Made by a program: the position numbers and the translations under genes
Assembly: GCF_036013645.1 (NCBI RefSeq)
Contig: NZ_CP107869.1
Location: forward strand, 1,116,001 to 1,180,000
Reading direction: 5' to 3'
DNA length: 64,000 bases
Origin: Streptomyces sp. NBC_00490
Lineage (GTDB): Bacteria; Actinomycetota; Actinomycetes; Streptomycetales; Streptomycetaceae
Shown here: in pieces, positions 17,115-26,206 of the stretch
Layout: each line of letters opens with the position of its first letter
How positions within the stretch are numbered: the stretch's first letter is position 1
The notes under the pieces: model-generated
What the model was told of the DNA's origin: nothing
Database searches by the model: none
Seen by the model: only the letters and a program-made list of their open reading frames with translations

Positions 17115-18041
17115 ATGACAACGCTGCAACCGCCGGCCGCCGCCGCGCCGCGCCCGGCACCGCCTCCGGCAAAACGGGACCGACGCTCCTGGACGGGGTG
17201 GGGGTTCATCGGCCCGTTCGTGGCGGTCTTCGCACTGGTCTTCCTCGCGCCCATCGCGTACTCGGTCTACCTGAGTCTCTTCCGCAACCAGCTGATCGGC
17301 GGCAACCAGTTCGTCGGCCTGGACAACTACACCCAGGCCCTCAAGGACGACCAGTTCTGGTCGGCCGTCGGCCGGGTGGGGCTCTTCCTGGCGATCCAGG
17401 TGCCGATCATGCTGGGCATCGCCCTGCTGGTGGCGCTGGCGCTGGACAGCGGCCGGCTCTACGGCAAGAGCTTCTTCCGGATCACGATCTTCCTGCCGTA
17501 CGCCGTGCCCGCCGTGGTCGCCACCCTGATGTGGGGCTTCATGTACGGCACCAAGTACGGCCTGGTGGGCGACATCAACGAGACGTTCGGCCTCACGCTG
17601 CCCGACCTGCTCTCCCCCGACTGGGTGCTGGCCTCCATCGGCAACATCGTGACGTGGGAGTTCGTCGGCTACAACATGCTGATCTTCTACTCGGCGCTGC
17701 GGGTCATCCCGAGCTCCCTGTACGAGGCGGCGGAGATCGACGGCGCCGGTCAGTGGCGGGTGATCGCCTCGATCAAGCTGCCCGCGATCCGAGGCGCGAT
17801 CGTCATCGCGACGATCTTCTCGATCATCGGCAGTTTCCAGCTCTTCAACGAGCCGAGCATCCTGCGCCCGCTGGCGCTCAACGCCATCACCACCGACTAC
17901 ACGCCGAACTTCTACACGTACTCGCTGTCCTTCGCGGGCCAGCAGCACAACTACTCCGCGACGGTCGCCATCATCATGGGTCTGCTCACGATGGTCGTCG
18001 CCTACGTCGTGCAGCTGCGCGGCATGCGCAAGGGAGCGTGA
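17115..18041 (+). CDS. Sugar ABC transporter permease (MalF/UgpA type)
   Basis: 308 aa from ATG 17115, preceded by GAGGAA; a GTG 21 nt upstream is a weaker option. Six membrane helices in the binding-protein-dependent permease pattern, with the EAA loop YEAAEIDGAGQWRVIASIKLP. It pairs with the next permease and the lipoprotein receptor. There is no ATPase gene nearby; carbohydrate importers of this family in Streptomyces commonly share the ATPase MsiK. First gene of the operon under the twin operators. Confidence 0.92.
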   Translation: MTTLQPPAAAAPRPAPPPAKRDRRSWTGWGFIGPFVAVFALVFLAPIAYSVYLSLFRNQLIGGNQFVGLDNYTQALKDDQFWSAVGRVGLFLAIQVPIMLGIALLVALALDSGRLYGKSFFRITIFLPYAVPAVVATLMWGFMYGTKYGLVGDINETFGLTLPDLLSPDWVLASIGNIVTWEFVGYNMLIFYSALRVIPSSLYEAAEIDGAGQWRVIASIKLPAIRGAIVIATIFSIIGSFQLFNEPSILRPLALNAITTDYTPNFYTYSLSFAGQQHNYSATVAIIMGLLTMVVAYVVQLRGMRKGA

Positions 18042-18045
18042 CCCG

Positions 18046-18972
18046 ATGAGCACCCCTGTCACCACCGCCTCCCCCGCGAAGACCAGCAGCCCTCCCCGGC
18101 TGCGGACCCCGCGCAAGCCCGCCCCGGACAAGCGGCGCCGCAGCGTGCTCATGACGGTGCTGATGGCCCTGATGGTCCTCTACACCGTGGTGCCGCTGAT
18201 CTGGCTGGTCATCAACTCCACCAAGACCCAGGCCGGTCTGGGCGACTCCAACGGTCTGTGGTTCGCCCACGACTTCGCCCTGTGGGACAACATCCGGGAC
18301 ACCTTCACCTACCACGACGGCATCTTCGGCCGCTGGCTGCTCAACACCCTGCTGTACGTGGTGCTCGGCGCGGGCGGCGCGACGCTGCTGGCGGTGCTGG
18401 GCGGCTACGCGCTGGCGAAGTTCGACTTCCCCGGCAAGCGCGCCATCTTCGCCGTCGTCATCGGCGCGGTGGCGGTGCCGGGTACGGCGCTCGCGGTGCC
18501 GACCTTCCTGATGTTCAGCAAGATGGGGCTCACCGACACCCCCTGGGCGGTGATCATCCCGTCGCTGGTGTCGCCGTTCGGCCTCTATCTGATGTGGGTG
18601 TTCGCCGCCGAGGCGATCCCGACCGAGCTGCTGGAAGCGGCCCGGATGGACGGCGCGAGCGAGGTGCGGACCTTCTTCCAGGTCGCGTTGCCGCTGCTGG
18701 CCCCGGGGATCGTGACCGTGCTGCTGTTCACCACTGTCGCCACCTGGAACAACTACTTCCTCCCGCTGATCATGCTCAAGGACCCGGACTGGTACCCGCT
18801 GACCCTGGGTCTGAGCGCCTGGAGCAACCAGGCGCAGACCATCGGCGGTGACGTCATCTTCAACCTGGTGATCACGGGCTCCCTGCTCACGATCATCCCC
18901 CTGATCGCCGCCTTCCTGTTCCTCCAGAAGTACTGGCAGTCCGGCCTCGCCGCCGGAAGCGTCAAGGAGTGA
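18046..18972 (+). CDS. Sugar ABC transporter permease (MalG/UgpE type)
   Basis: 308 aa, starting 4 nt after the first permease. Six predicted helices, with the EAA loop reading LLEAARMDGASEVRTFFQVALP. The N-terminal tail is Pro/Lys/Arg-rich and cytoplasmic. It forms the second half of the membrane channel that imports oligosaccharides released by the secreted galactanase (inference from locus). Confidence 0.92.
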   Translation: MSTPVTTASPAKTSSPPRLRTPRKPAPDKRRRSVLMTVLMALMVLYTVVPLIWLVINSTKTQAGLGDSNGLWFAHDFALWDNIRDTFTYHDGIFGRWLLNTLLYVVLGAGGATLLAVLGGYALAKFDFPGKRAIFAVVIGAVAVPGTALAVPTFLMFSKMGLTDTPWAVIIPSLVSPFGLYLMWVFAAEAIPTELLEAARMDGASEVRTFFQVALPLLAPGIVTVLLFTTVATWNNYFLPLIMLKDPDWYPLTLGLSAWSNQAQTIGGDVIFNLVITGSLLTIIPLIAAFLFLQKYWQSGLAAGSVKE

Positions 18973-19067
18973 CGAGGCCGGCGCCCGCCCCAAGCCCCCC
19001 AATTGAGCACCACCGGCACCACCCCCACCCTCACCTGTCCCACCCACGCAGAAGTGGAAGCACCTCC

Positions 19068-20405
19068 ATGCGCAGAACAACCGGCCGCATCCTGCGCGGC
19101 ATAGCCCTCGTCTCCACCCTCGCCCTGGGCGCCACCGCATGCGGCGGCTCGGACGACGACTCCGACACGAAGGCCGTCTCCGCCGCGGACATCAAGGCGG
19201 CCCTGGACAAGGGCGGCAACATCACGGTCTGGGCCTGGGAGCCCACCTTGAAGACCGTGGCCGCCGACTTCCAGAAGAAGTACCCGAAGGTCAAGGTCAA
19301 CCTGGTCAGCGAGCGCTCCGGCGACAAGCACTACACCGCGCTGTCCAACGCGATCTCGGCCGGCAAGGGCGCCCCGGACGTCGCCCAGGTCGAGTACTTC
19401 GCGCTCGGCCAGTACTCCCTGACCAAGGGCCTGACCGACCTGGCCCCCTACGGCGCCGACAAGCTCGCCTCGAAGTACACGCCCGGTCCGTGGAACGCGG
19501 TCAGCGACGGCGACAAGGTCTACGGCCTGCCGATGGACTCGGGCCCCATGGCGCTGTTCTACAACAAGAAGGTCTTCGACAAGTACAAGATCGCCGTCCC
19601 CACCACCTGGGACGAGTACCTGGACGCGGCCCGCAAGCTCCACAAGGCCGACCCGAAGGCGTACATCGCCAACGACGCCGGTGACGCGGGCTTCACCACC
19701 TCCATGCTGTGGCAGGCCGGTTCGCGCCCCTACAAGGTCGACGGCACCAAGGTCGGCATCAACTTCGACGACGCCGGAGCCAAGAAGTTCGAGACGGTCT
19801 GGCAGAAGCTGATCGACGAGAAGCTGCTCGCCCCGGTCAACGGCTGGACCGACGACTGGTACAAGGGCCTCGGCGACGGCACCATCGCCACCCTGGCCAC
19901 CGGCGCCTGGATGCCCGCCAACTTCTCCACCGGCGTCCCGAACGCCAAGGGCCAGTGGCGTGCCGCGGCGATGCCCGCCTGGACCAAGGGCGACAAGGCG
20001 AGCGCGGAGAACGGCGGCTCCTCGCTGACGGTCCCGGCGCTGGCCAAGAACAAGGAACTCGCCTACGCCTTCACCGAGTACGCCAACTCCGGTGACGGTG
20101 TCGCCACCCGTGTCTCCGAGGGCGCCTTCCCCGCCACCAAGGCGGAACTGGAGTCGGCCGACTTCCAGAGCAAGAAGTTCGACTACTTCGGCGGCCAGGA
20201 AGCCAACAAGATCTTCGCCGAGTCCGCCGCGAACGTGGCGAGCGACTGGTCCTACCTCCCGTTCCAGGCATACGCGAACTCGATCTTCAACGACACGGTC
20301 GGCAAGGCCTACGTCTCCAACGCCACGCTGGCGGACGGCCTGAAGGCCTGGCAGGACGCGTCGGTCAAGTACGGCGAGGAGCAGGGCTTCACCATCGAGA
20401 AGTAG
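19068..20405 (+). CDS. Extracellular sugar-binding lipoprotein of the ABC importer
   Basis: 445 aa from ATG 19068, with GGAAG upstream; the longer frame from 18969 has no signal peptide. Lipobox GATAC gives lipidated Cys25. The mature protein follows the family 1 solute-binding pattern: NITVWAWEPT, KFPKVKV-like YPKVKVNLV, APDVAQVEYFALGQY, then Trp/Tyr-rich sugar-contact segments near the C-terminus. The likely ligand is a beta-1,6-galacto-oligosaccharide or arabinogalactan fragment, judged from the neighbouring enzymes. Confidence 0.9.
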   Translation: MRRTTGRILRGIALVSTLALGATACGGSDDDSDTKAVSAADIKAALDKGGNITVWAWEPTLKTVAADFQKKYPKVKVNLVSERSGDKHYTALSNAISAGKGAPDVAQVEYFALGQYSLTKGLTDLAPYGADKLASKYTPGPWNAVSDGDKVYGLPMDSGPMALFYNKKVFDKYKIAVPTTWDEYLDAARKLHKADPKAYIANDAGDAGFTTSMLWQAGSRPYKVDGTKVGINFDDAGAKKFETVWQKLIDEKLLAPVNGWTDDWYKGLGDGTIATLATGAWMPANFSTGVPNAKGQWRAAAMPAWTKGDKASAENGGSSLTVPALAKNKELAYAFTEYANSGDGVATRVSEGAFPATKAELESADFQSKKFDYFGGQEANKIFAESAANVASDWSYLPFQAYANSIFNDTVGKAYVSNATLADGLKAWQDASVKYGEEQGFTIEK

Positions 20406-20482
20406 CCCGCACCACAGCTCGGACGCCGGGCGGCGCGGCACCTCGCCGCGCCGCCCCGCGCATCACCTTCGGAAGGACAGCC

Positions 20483-22522
20483 ATGATCTCCACCCTCCAC
20501 TCCCGCGGACGCGGGGCGGACGGTGACCCCACCCCGCGTCTCGCCTTCGGCGCCGACTACAACCCCGAGCAGTGGCCCCGGGAGGTGTGGGAGGAGGACG
20601 TCCGGCTGATGCAGGAGGCCGGTGTCACCGTCGTCTCGGTGGCGATCTTCTCGTGGGCACGTCTGCAGCCGGGCCCCGACGACTGGGACTTCGGCTGGCT
20701 CGACGAGGTCATGGACCTGCTGCACGCCGGCGGCATCGGCGTCGACCTGGCGACCGCCACCGCCTCCCCGCCGCCGTGGCTGACCACGGCCCACCCGGAG
20801 ATCCTGCCGGTCACCGCGACCGGCGAGACCCTGTGGCCGGGCGCCCGCCAGCACTGGCGGCCCACCTCCCCCGTCTTCCGCGAGCACGCCCTGCGCCTGG
20901 TCCGCGAGATGGCGACCCGCTACGCCGACCATCCCGCGCTGGTCGCCTGGCACGTCTCCAACGAGCTGGGCTGCCACAACATCTACGACTACTCCGACGA
21001 CGCGGCCCGCTCCTTCCGCGACTGGCTGCGGGCCCGCTACGGCACGCTGGAGGCCCTCAACCACGCCTGGGGCACGGCGTTCTGGTCACAGCGCTACAGC
21101 GACTGGCAGCAGATCCTGCCCCCGCGCCTGGCGGCCTCGCACCCGAACCCGACCCAGCAGCTGGACTTCAAGCGCTTCTCCTCCGACGCCCTCAAGGACT
21201 ACCTGCGCGCGGAGCGGGACCTCCTCAAGGGCATCACCCCGGACGTCCCGGTCACCACCAACTTCATGGTGATGGGCGAGACCAAGGGCATGGACTACGC
21301 GGACTGGGCCGAGGAGATCGACTTCGTCTCCAACGACCACTACGTCCTCCCCGGCCCGCAGTCGCGCGACGAACTGTCCTTCTCCGCGAACCTCACCAGC
21401 GGCATCGCGGGCGGCCGGCCCTGGTTCCTGATGGAACACTCCACCAGCGCCGTCAACTGGCAGCCGGTGAACGTGGCCAAGCGGCCGGGCGAGCTGACCC
21501 GGGACTCGCTGCTGCACGTGGCGCACGGCGCCGACGCCGTGTGCTACTTCCAGTGGCGCCAGTCGGCGGCCGGCGCCGAGAAGTACCACTCGGCGATGGT
21601 CCCGCACGCCGGGGCCGACAGTGAGCTGTTCCGCGCGGTGGCCGAGCTCGGCGCCACCCTCAAGACCCTGGCCCCGGTGGCCGGTTCGGCCCGGGAGAGC
21701 GCGAAGGTCGGGATCGTCTTCGACTGGGACTCCTGGTGGGCGAGCGAGCAGGACTCCCACCCCACCTCGCTGCTCGACTACCGCCAGGAAGGCCTGGACT
21801 GGTACTCGGCGCTCCTCGCACTCGGTGTGCGCGCCGACCTGATCACCACCAGGAGCGACTTCGCGCACTACGACGTGCTGATCGCACCCGTCCTGCACGT
21901 GGTCCCGGCGGAGCTCGCCAAGGAGCTGACCCGCTACACCGAGCAGGGCGGCCACCTGGTCACGACCTACTTCTCCGGCGTCGTCGACCAGAACGACCAC
22001 GTCTGGCTCGGCGGCTACCCCGGCGCCCTGCGCGAGCTGCTCGGCATCCGTGTCGAGGAGTTCGGCCCGCTGCTCGCCGAGGAGTCGGTGTCCCTGGACG
22101 ACGGCTCGACCGGCACCCTGTGGACCGACCGCATCACCCTGGCCGACGAGCGCACCGAGGTCCTCGCCCGCTACGACTCCGGCAACCAGGCCGGACGGCC
22201 GGCCGTGACCCGGCGGACGACGGCCGCCGGTTCGGCGTCCTACGTCTCCACGCGTCTCGGCGTCGCGGGACTCACCGCACTGCTGCCGCGTCTCCTCGAC
22301 CCGGCCGGCGTGACGAGCGAACTCCCGGCCGAGGCGCGCGGACGCGTCGAACTGGCCGTCCGCGGCAACACCGAGGAGAAGTTCCTGTTCCTGGTGAACC
22401 GGACCGACGACACGGTGCCGCTGCCCGGGTTCACCGGCGACGTCCTGTACGGCACGGCCGACGACGACGGGCTGGTCCTGGGGCCGCGCGAGGTCGCCGT
22501 GGTACGCCGACCGACGGTCTGA
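20483..22522 (+). CDS. GH42 beta-galactosidase
   Basis: 679 aa, usual length for family GH42. The barrel begins FGADYNPEQWPREVWEEDV; the acid/base is Glu161 in AWHVSNELGCHN and the nucleophile Glu318 in WFLMEHSTSAVNWQ, followed by the trimerisation and C-terminal beta domains. There is no signal peptide, so it is intracellular and would cleave imported galacto-oligosaccharides to galactose. GGAAGGA lies 6 nt before ATG 20483, 77 nt after the receptor gene, so it is part of the LacI-controlled operon. Confidence 0.93.
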   Translation: MISTLHSRGRGADGDPTPRLAFGADYNPEQWPREVWEEDVRLMQEAGVTVVSVAIFSWARLQPGPDDWDFGWLDEVMDLLHAGGIGVDLATATASPPPWLTTAHPEILPVTATGETLWPGARQHWRPTSPVFREHALRLVREMATRYADHPALVAWHVSNELGCHNIYDYSDDAARSFRDWLRARYGTLEALNHAWGTAFWSQRYSDWQQILPPRLAASHPNPTQQLDFKRFSSDALKDYLRAERDLLKGITPDVPVTTNFMVMGETKGMDYADWAEEIDFVSNDHYVLPGPQSRDELSFSANLTSGIAGGRPWFLMEHSTSAVNWQPVNVAKRPGELTRDSLLHVAHGADAVCYFQWRQSAAGAEKYHSAMVPHAGADSELFRAVAELGATLKTLAPVAGSARESAKVGIVFDWDSWWASEQDSHPTSLLDYRQEGLDWYSALLALGVRADLITTRSDFAHYDVLIAPVLHVVPAELAKELTRYTEQGGHLVTTYFSGVVDQNDHVWLGGYPGALRELLGIRVEEFGPLLAEESVSLDDGSTGTLWTDRITLADERTEVLARYDSGNQAGRPAVTRRTTAAGSASYVSTRLGVAGLTALLPRLLDPAGVTSELPAEARGRVELAVRGNTEEKFLFLVNRTDDTVPLPGFTGDVLYGTADDDGLVLGPREVAVVRRPTV

Positions 22523-22543
22523 CCCGCTCGCCCACCTCTGTCT

Positions 22544-22571
22544 CCCCGGGCGGCACACGGCCCGCCCGGGG
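22544..22571 (+). terminator. Hairpin between the GH42 and GH30 genes
   Basis: 10-bp perfect arms (22544-22553 with 22562-22571) and an 8-nt loop. It may lower transcription into the GH30 gene or stabilise the upstream mRNA, letting the secreted enzyme be expressed at a different level. Confidence 0.55.
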
Positions 22572-22642
22572 GCACCCCTTCCCGTACCACCGGCGGGAGG
22601 GACCACCGCAGCGTTTCCACCTATGAAAGCTGGGAGCACACG

Positions 22643-24673
22643 ATGGCAGGACTCACCCGCAGCAGACGGCTTCTCGGGGCCGCGACGATGACCGCGCTGG
22701 CGACCGGAGCGGCACTGCTCTCCGTGCCCGCGCAGGCCGACACGGTCACCGCGTCGGTCACCGTCCAGCCCGATCCGTCGTACAAGCAGGACAAGTTCGA
22801 GGGCTGGGGCACCAGCCTCGTCTGGTTCGCCAACGCCACCGGCGACTACCCAAAGGAGATCCGCGAGAAGCTCGCCGATCTGCTCTTCGGTGACGACGGT
22901 CTGGCGCTGAACATCGCGCGCTACAACATCGGCGGCGGCAACGCCCCCGACGTGAAGGACTACCTGCGTGCCGGTGGCGCGGTCGAGGGCTGGTGGAAGG
23001 CCCCCGCGGGCACGACCCGCACCGATACCGACTGGTGGAGCGCCGACGACCCCGCCGACTGGAACGGCAAGGCCGACGCCACACAGCGCTGGTGGGTCGA
23101 TCGCATCAAGAAGGACATCACCCACTGGGAGACGTTCTCGAACTCCCCACCGTGGTTCATGACCGAGAGCAGCTATGTCTCGGGCGGGTTCAACGCCAAC
23201 GCCGAGCAGCTCAAGGCGAGTTCGGTCGACGACTTCGCCGCCTACGTCGCCGGGGTGACGAAGCGGCTGGAGAAGTCCGAGGGCATCAAGGTCGACACGG
23301 TCGACCCGTTCAACGAGCCGAACACCGGTTACTGGGGCACCCGTCTGGACGCGAACGGCGAGCCGGTGGGCGGCCGTCAGGAGGGTGCGCACATCGGGCC
23401 CGCGATGCAGGAGAAGGTCCTGGCCGCGCTGGCGCCCGCGCTGAAGAAGGCCAAGGTCAAGGCCGAGATATCGGCGATGGACGAGACCAACCCCGGCCTG
23501 TTCGCGACCAACTGGAACTCCTACTCCCAGGCGTCCAAGGACCTCGTCGACCAGATGAACGTCCACACCTACGGCACCGGTCAGCGCACCACGGTCCGTG
23601 ACCTGGCCAAGGCGGCCGACAAGCCGCTGTGGATGAGCGAGGTCGAGGGCGACTGGGGCGACGGGCAGAGCTTCACCGACATGCGCCCCGGGCTGGGCCT
23701 GGCGCAGCAGATGGTGAACGACCTGCGCGAACTGGAGCCCAAGGCCTGGGTGTTCTGGCAGCCGGTCGAGGACTACGACAACATGAAGCCGGGCGGCGAG
23801 TCCGCCAAGGGCGGCAACTGGGGTTCCATCCAGCTGCCGTTCAGCTGCACGTCGGCCGACACCCTGAAGTCCTGCCCGATCTACACGAACACGAAGTTCG
23901 ACACGGCCCGCAACTTCACGCACTTCATCAAGCCCGGCGACAGCCTGGTCAAGGTGGACGACACCTCCAGCGCCGCCGCGGTGACGAGGGACGGCAAGGG
24001 TGCCTCGCTGGTCCACGTCAACTCCACGACCGCGCCGCGCGCGGTGACGATCGACCTGTCGAAGTTCGGGAAGATCAAGCGTGACGCGACCGTCACCCCG
24101 ACCGTCACCGACGCCGCCGGCAAGCTCGTGAAGCAGGCCCCGGTCCGGGTCGTCGACTCCAAGGCGACGTTCACCGTCCCCGCGCAGTCCGTGACCTCGT
24201 TCGCCGTCAAGGGCGTCTCCGGAGTCGCGAAGGACGCGAGCCTGTTCAGCAAGGGCACGTCCTACACCCTGACCGGTGTGCAGAGCGGCAAGGCGGTGAC
24301 CGTCGGTGCGAACGGCACGAGCCTGACGATCAACTCGGCCAACGGCACGGTCGCGCAGGAGTGGCGGCTGGAGGCGAAGTACGGCAAGAAGGGCAGCAAC
24401 CGTGCCCGCTACGTCTTCGCCAACCCGGCCGAGGACAAGCGGCTCGCCGTGCGGAACAACGTGCCGGTGATCGAGGCCGACACCGGTGAGCGGGACCCGG
24501 CGACCGAGTGGATCCTGTCGACCACGGGCGACGGCACATGGACGCTGGTGAACCAGGCGACCGGACGGCTGCTGGAGGTCGGCGGCCAGGCGACGAACGA
24601 GGGCGCGGCCGTCACCACGTGGCAGGCCAACTCCGGTTCCAACCAGCGGTGGCGGATCACCGAGACCGGCTGA
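22643..24673 (+). CDS. Secreted GH30 endo-beta-1,6-galactanase with C-terminal ricin-type (CBM13) domain
   Basis: 676 aa from ATG 22643 with GGGAG. A signal peptide ends near AQA-D (about residue 32). The barrel opens FEGWGTSLVWFANATG; the acid/base is Glu225 in DPFNEPNTGYWG and the nucleophile Glu333 in WMSEVEGDWGDG. An Ig-like beta domain (about 430-530) is followed by a ricin B/CBM13-like domain (about 535-676) with the QxW motif NQRWRI. This matches the architecture of the Streptomyces avermitilis beta-1,6-galactanase. It would degrade beta-1,6-galactan side chains of arabinogalactan proteins outside the cell. Confidence 0.87.
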   Translation: MAGLTRSRRLLGAATMTALATGAALLSVPAQADTVTASVTVQPDPSYKQDKFEGWGTSLVWFANATGDYPKEIREKLADLLFGDDGLALNIARYNIGGGNAPDVKDYLRAGGAVEGWWKAPAGTTRTDTDWWSADDPADWNGKADATQRWWVDRIKKDITHWETFSNSPPWFMTESSYVSGGFNANAEQLKASSVDDFAAYVAGVTKRLEKSEGIKVDTVDPFNEPNTGYWGTRLDANGEPVGGRQEGAHIGPAMQEKVLAALAPALKKAKVKAEISAMDETNPGLFATNWNSYSQASKDLVDQMNVHTYGTGQRTTVRDLAKAADKPLWMSEVEGDWGDGQSFTDMRPGLGLAQQMVNDLRELEPKAWVFWQPVEDYDNMKPGGESAKGGNWGSIQLPFSCTSADTLKSCPIYTNTKFDTARNFTHFIKPGDSLVKVDDTSSAAAVTRDGKGASLVHVNSTTAPRAVTIDLSKFGKIKRDATVTPTVTDAAGKLVKQAPVRVVDSKATFTVPAQSVTSFAVKGVSGVAKDASLFSKGTSYTLTGVQSGKAVTVGANGTSLTINSANGTVAQEWRLEAKYGKKGSNRARYVFANPAEDKRLAVRNNVPVIEADTGERDPATEWILSTTGDGTWTLVNQATGRLLEVGGQATNEGAAVTTWQANSGSNQRWRITETG

Positions 24674-24698
24674 CCGGCACGTTCGGACCCCGAACAGT

Positions 24699-25058
24699 TC
24701 ACACAGACGCTCGGCCGGGATGTCCCGGCCGAGCGTCCTGCGTGATCGTGTGGAGCAGGAAGCAGGCGCCGGCGATCTCGATGATGCGGGCCAACGTCAT
24801 TGGCGGATAGTGCAGTTGGAGGGTCGTTCCGGCGTCGGTGGCGAGCTGGGAGAGCGCGAGGAACGCGTTGAGCCCGCTGACGTCGCAGAAGGTGACCGCG
24901 GTGAGATCGACGTCGACGGTGCGGATGCCGTCGTTAACGCATGTGGTCAGTGCGGCGCACAAGAGCGGGGCGGTGGCCAAGTCGATCTCTCCGGCCAGGG
25001 TGATCAGGGCACGCGTGTCGCGGTCATGGCGGAAGACGTTCAACTGGGCAGAGCGCAT
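24699..25058 (-). CDS. STAS-domain anti-anti-sigma factor
   Basis: 119 aa. STAS fold: LITLAGEIDLATAPLLCAAL, VDVDLTAVTFCDVSGLNAFLAL with the phosphorylatable Ser in DVSG, and a C-terminal helix. Such proteins bind RsbW-like kinases and free stress or developmental sigma factors; its partner may be any of the many HATPase proteins of the genome, including the one at 29.1 kb. Its 3' end overlaps a strong hairpin shared with the convergent GH30 gene. Confidence 0.87.
   Translation of the reverse strand: MRSAQLNVFRHDRDTRALITLAGEIDLATAPLLCAALTTCVNDGIRTVDVDLTAVTFCDVSGLNAFLALSQLATDAGTTLQLHYPPMTLARIIEIAGACFLLHTITQDARPGHPGRASV
24707..24736. terminator. Bidirectional hairpin inside the 3' end of the STAS gene
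   Basis: Perfect 14-bp arms (24707-24720 with 24723-24736) joined by only 2 nt. It lies 33 nt beyond the GH30 stop but within the last codons of the STAS coding sequence, so the coding ends of convergent genes share it. Confidence 0.8.
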
Positions 25059-25197
25059 GGCCCCTCCGTCGGGAGTCCCTGTTCGGGCAGGGTCACGCGG
25101 CCGGGGTCACGGGCTGCGGACTGTGCTGTCGGTTCGCTCCGTCAGATCAGGTCGATGACGGGCCGGAACAGCCTGACGCTCCAACGCGACGACGGGC

Positions 25198-25410
25198 TCA
25201 CTCCGTCGCCTTGCGGGTACGCCGCCTGGGGCGGATCCGCGCGCGGGCCTTCCGGGGCACCCTAGAGGACGGCCCCGGGACGGGCATCCCGGAGCGGCCG
25301 TAGTGGAATGCGGAAACGCCGCTGCTGTGCTGCGAGTTGAGCAGGTGGATGAGGAACACACCGACGACGGTCATCGCCACGATCACGGCCACGGTCACGA
25401 ACACGTCCAT
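25198..25410 (-). CDS. Small single-pass membrane protein
   Basis: 70 aa from ATG 25410, 5 nt after the stop of the DUF5994 gene, so probably translated with it. One hydrophobic helix (about residues 3-24, FVTVAVIVAMTVVGVFLIHLL), then a short linker and a strongly basic tail (RKARARIRPRRRTRK) that should lie in the cytoplasm. I do not recognise a family. The much larger open frame running upstream is a shadow of the DUF5994 gene. Confidence 0.55.
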   Translation of the reverse strand: MDVFVTVAVIVAMTVVGVFLIHLLNSQHSSGVSAFHYGRSGMPVPGPSSRVPRKARARIRPRRRTRKATE

Positions 25411-25415
25411 CACCC

Positions 25416-26021
25416 TCACCGCCCCGTCGGCTGATGCGGCAGCCCGGCGGTCACGGCCGGAATCCGTGGACGTGCGGCCGGGTCGCGGGCCTCGTGCCCG
25501 CCTTCGGAGTCCCAGACCGCTTGCACGGTCCGGTCGTCCTCGTACACCGTCCGCAGGCTCGCGGCCTCCTCCATCAACCGGCTCGCGCTCGATGTGCGCA
25601 GCGGGTCGCTCGCGGCGGCCATCAGCCAGGCGGCCGTGACGGCCGGCGTCCGCGGCGGGATCACCAGCAGATTCCAGCGGCCCATGCGGTACGAGAGCAG
25701 CAGCAGTTCGTTCGGGTCCTGCTCGTCCGCGAACCAGCCCACCTTCACCACATGCCCGGCGACGGGCACCTTGCGCGGGATGACCGGCCAGTGGGTGGGG
25801 TTCACCGTGACCCGGGTGATCCGGCCCCACAACGGGTCCAGTACCGCGGTCAGGGAGGGGAGCTCCGCCCCGAGGTCGTGGCAGCGGGGCCACCAGGCGC
25901 CGTCCAGCAGAGCCGGTGCGGAACCGGCCGGCGCCAGCGACAGACGCAGAGGGGGCGAGGAGGACACCGAGGACCGGTGATCGGCTTCGAGTGTCGGCGA
26001 GGAGGAGACGGTCGCAGTCAT
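25416..26021 (-). CDS. DUF5994 family protein (copy 1)
   Basis: 201 aa from ATG 26021. Core motif set shared by all three copies in this window: LRLSLAP, DGAWWPRCHDLGAELPSL, WGRITRVTVN, a W-x-(V/A)P step, and RWNLLVIPPRTPAVTAAWLMAAASDP. This copy has an extra C-terminal extension ending in a Pro/His-rich tail. Actinobacterial family of unknown function; no catalytic motif or membrane segment seen. Lies directly upstream of the small membrane protein. Confidence 0.78.
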   Translation of the reverse strand: MTATVSSSPTLEADHRSSVSSSPPLRLSLAPAGSAPALLDGAWWPRCHDLGAELPSLTAVLDPLWGRITRVTVNPTHWPVIPRKVPVAGHVVKVGWFADEQDPNELLLLSYRMGRWNLLVIPPRTPAVTAAWLMAAASDPLRTSSASRLMEEAASLRTVYEDDRTVQAVWDSEGGHEARDPAARPRIPAVTAGLPHQPTGR

Positions 26022-26206
26022 GACGCGGACCCTGCCCCGGGCCGGCGACAAACCGGCCCGGCATATTCGATCGCCGAAAACGACACGGCGTGGGAGCCGG
26101 TGCGCGAAATGTCCTCGGTACCTTCAGCCTACTCCCCGGACCGGCCGAACGGACCGGCCCGGGAAGGGGAACAGCCGGCCGTCCTCACGTCTGCGCCGCC
26201 GAACAG

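Noticed and set aside
18753..20441. 562-codon minus-strand frame
   Set aside because: Antisense to the permease and binding-protein genes, which have clear motifs; a shadow.
21086..24016. 976-codon open frame on the minus strand
   Set aside because: Lies antisense to the GH42 and GH30 genes; composition is Val/Gly/Arg-rich noise of high-GC third positions, with no domain.
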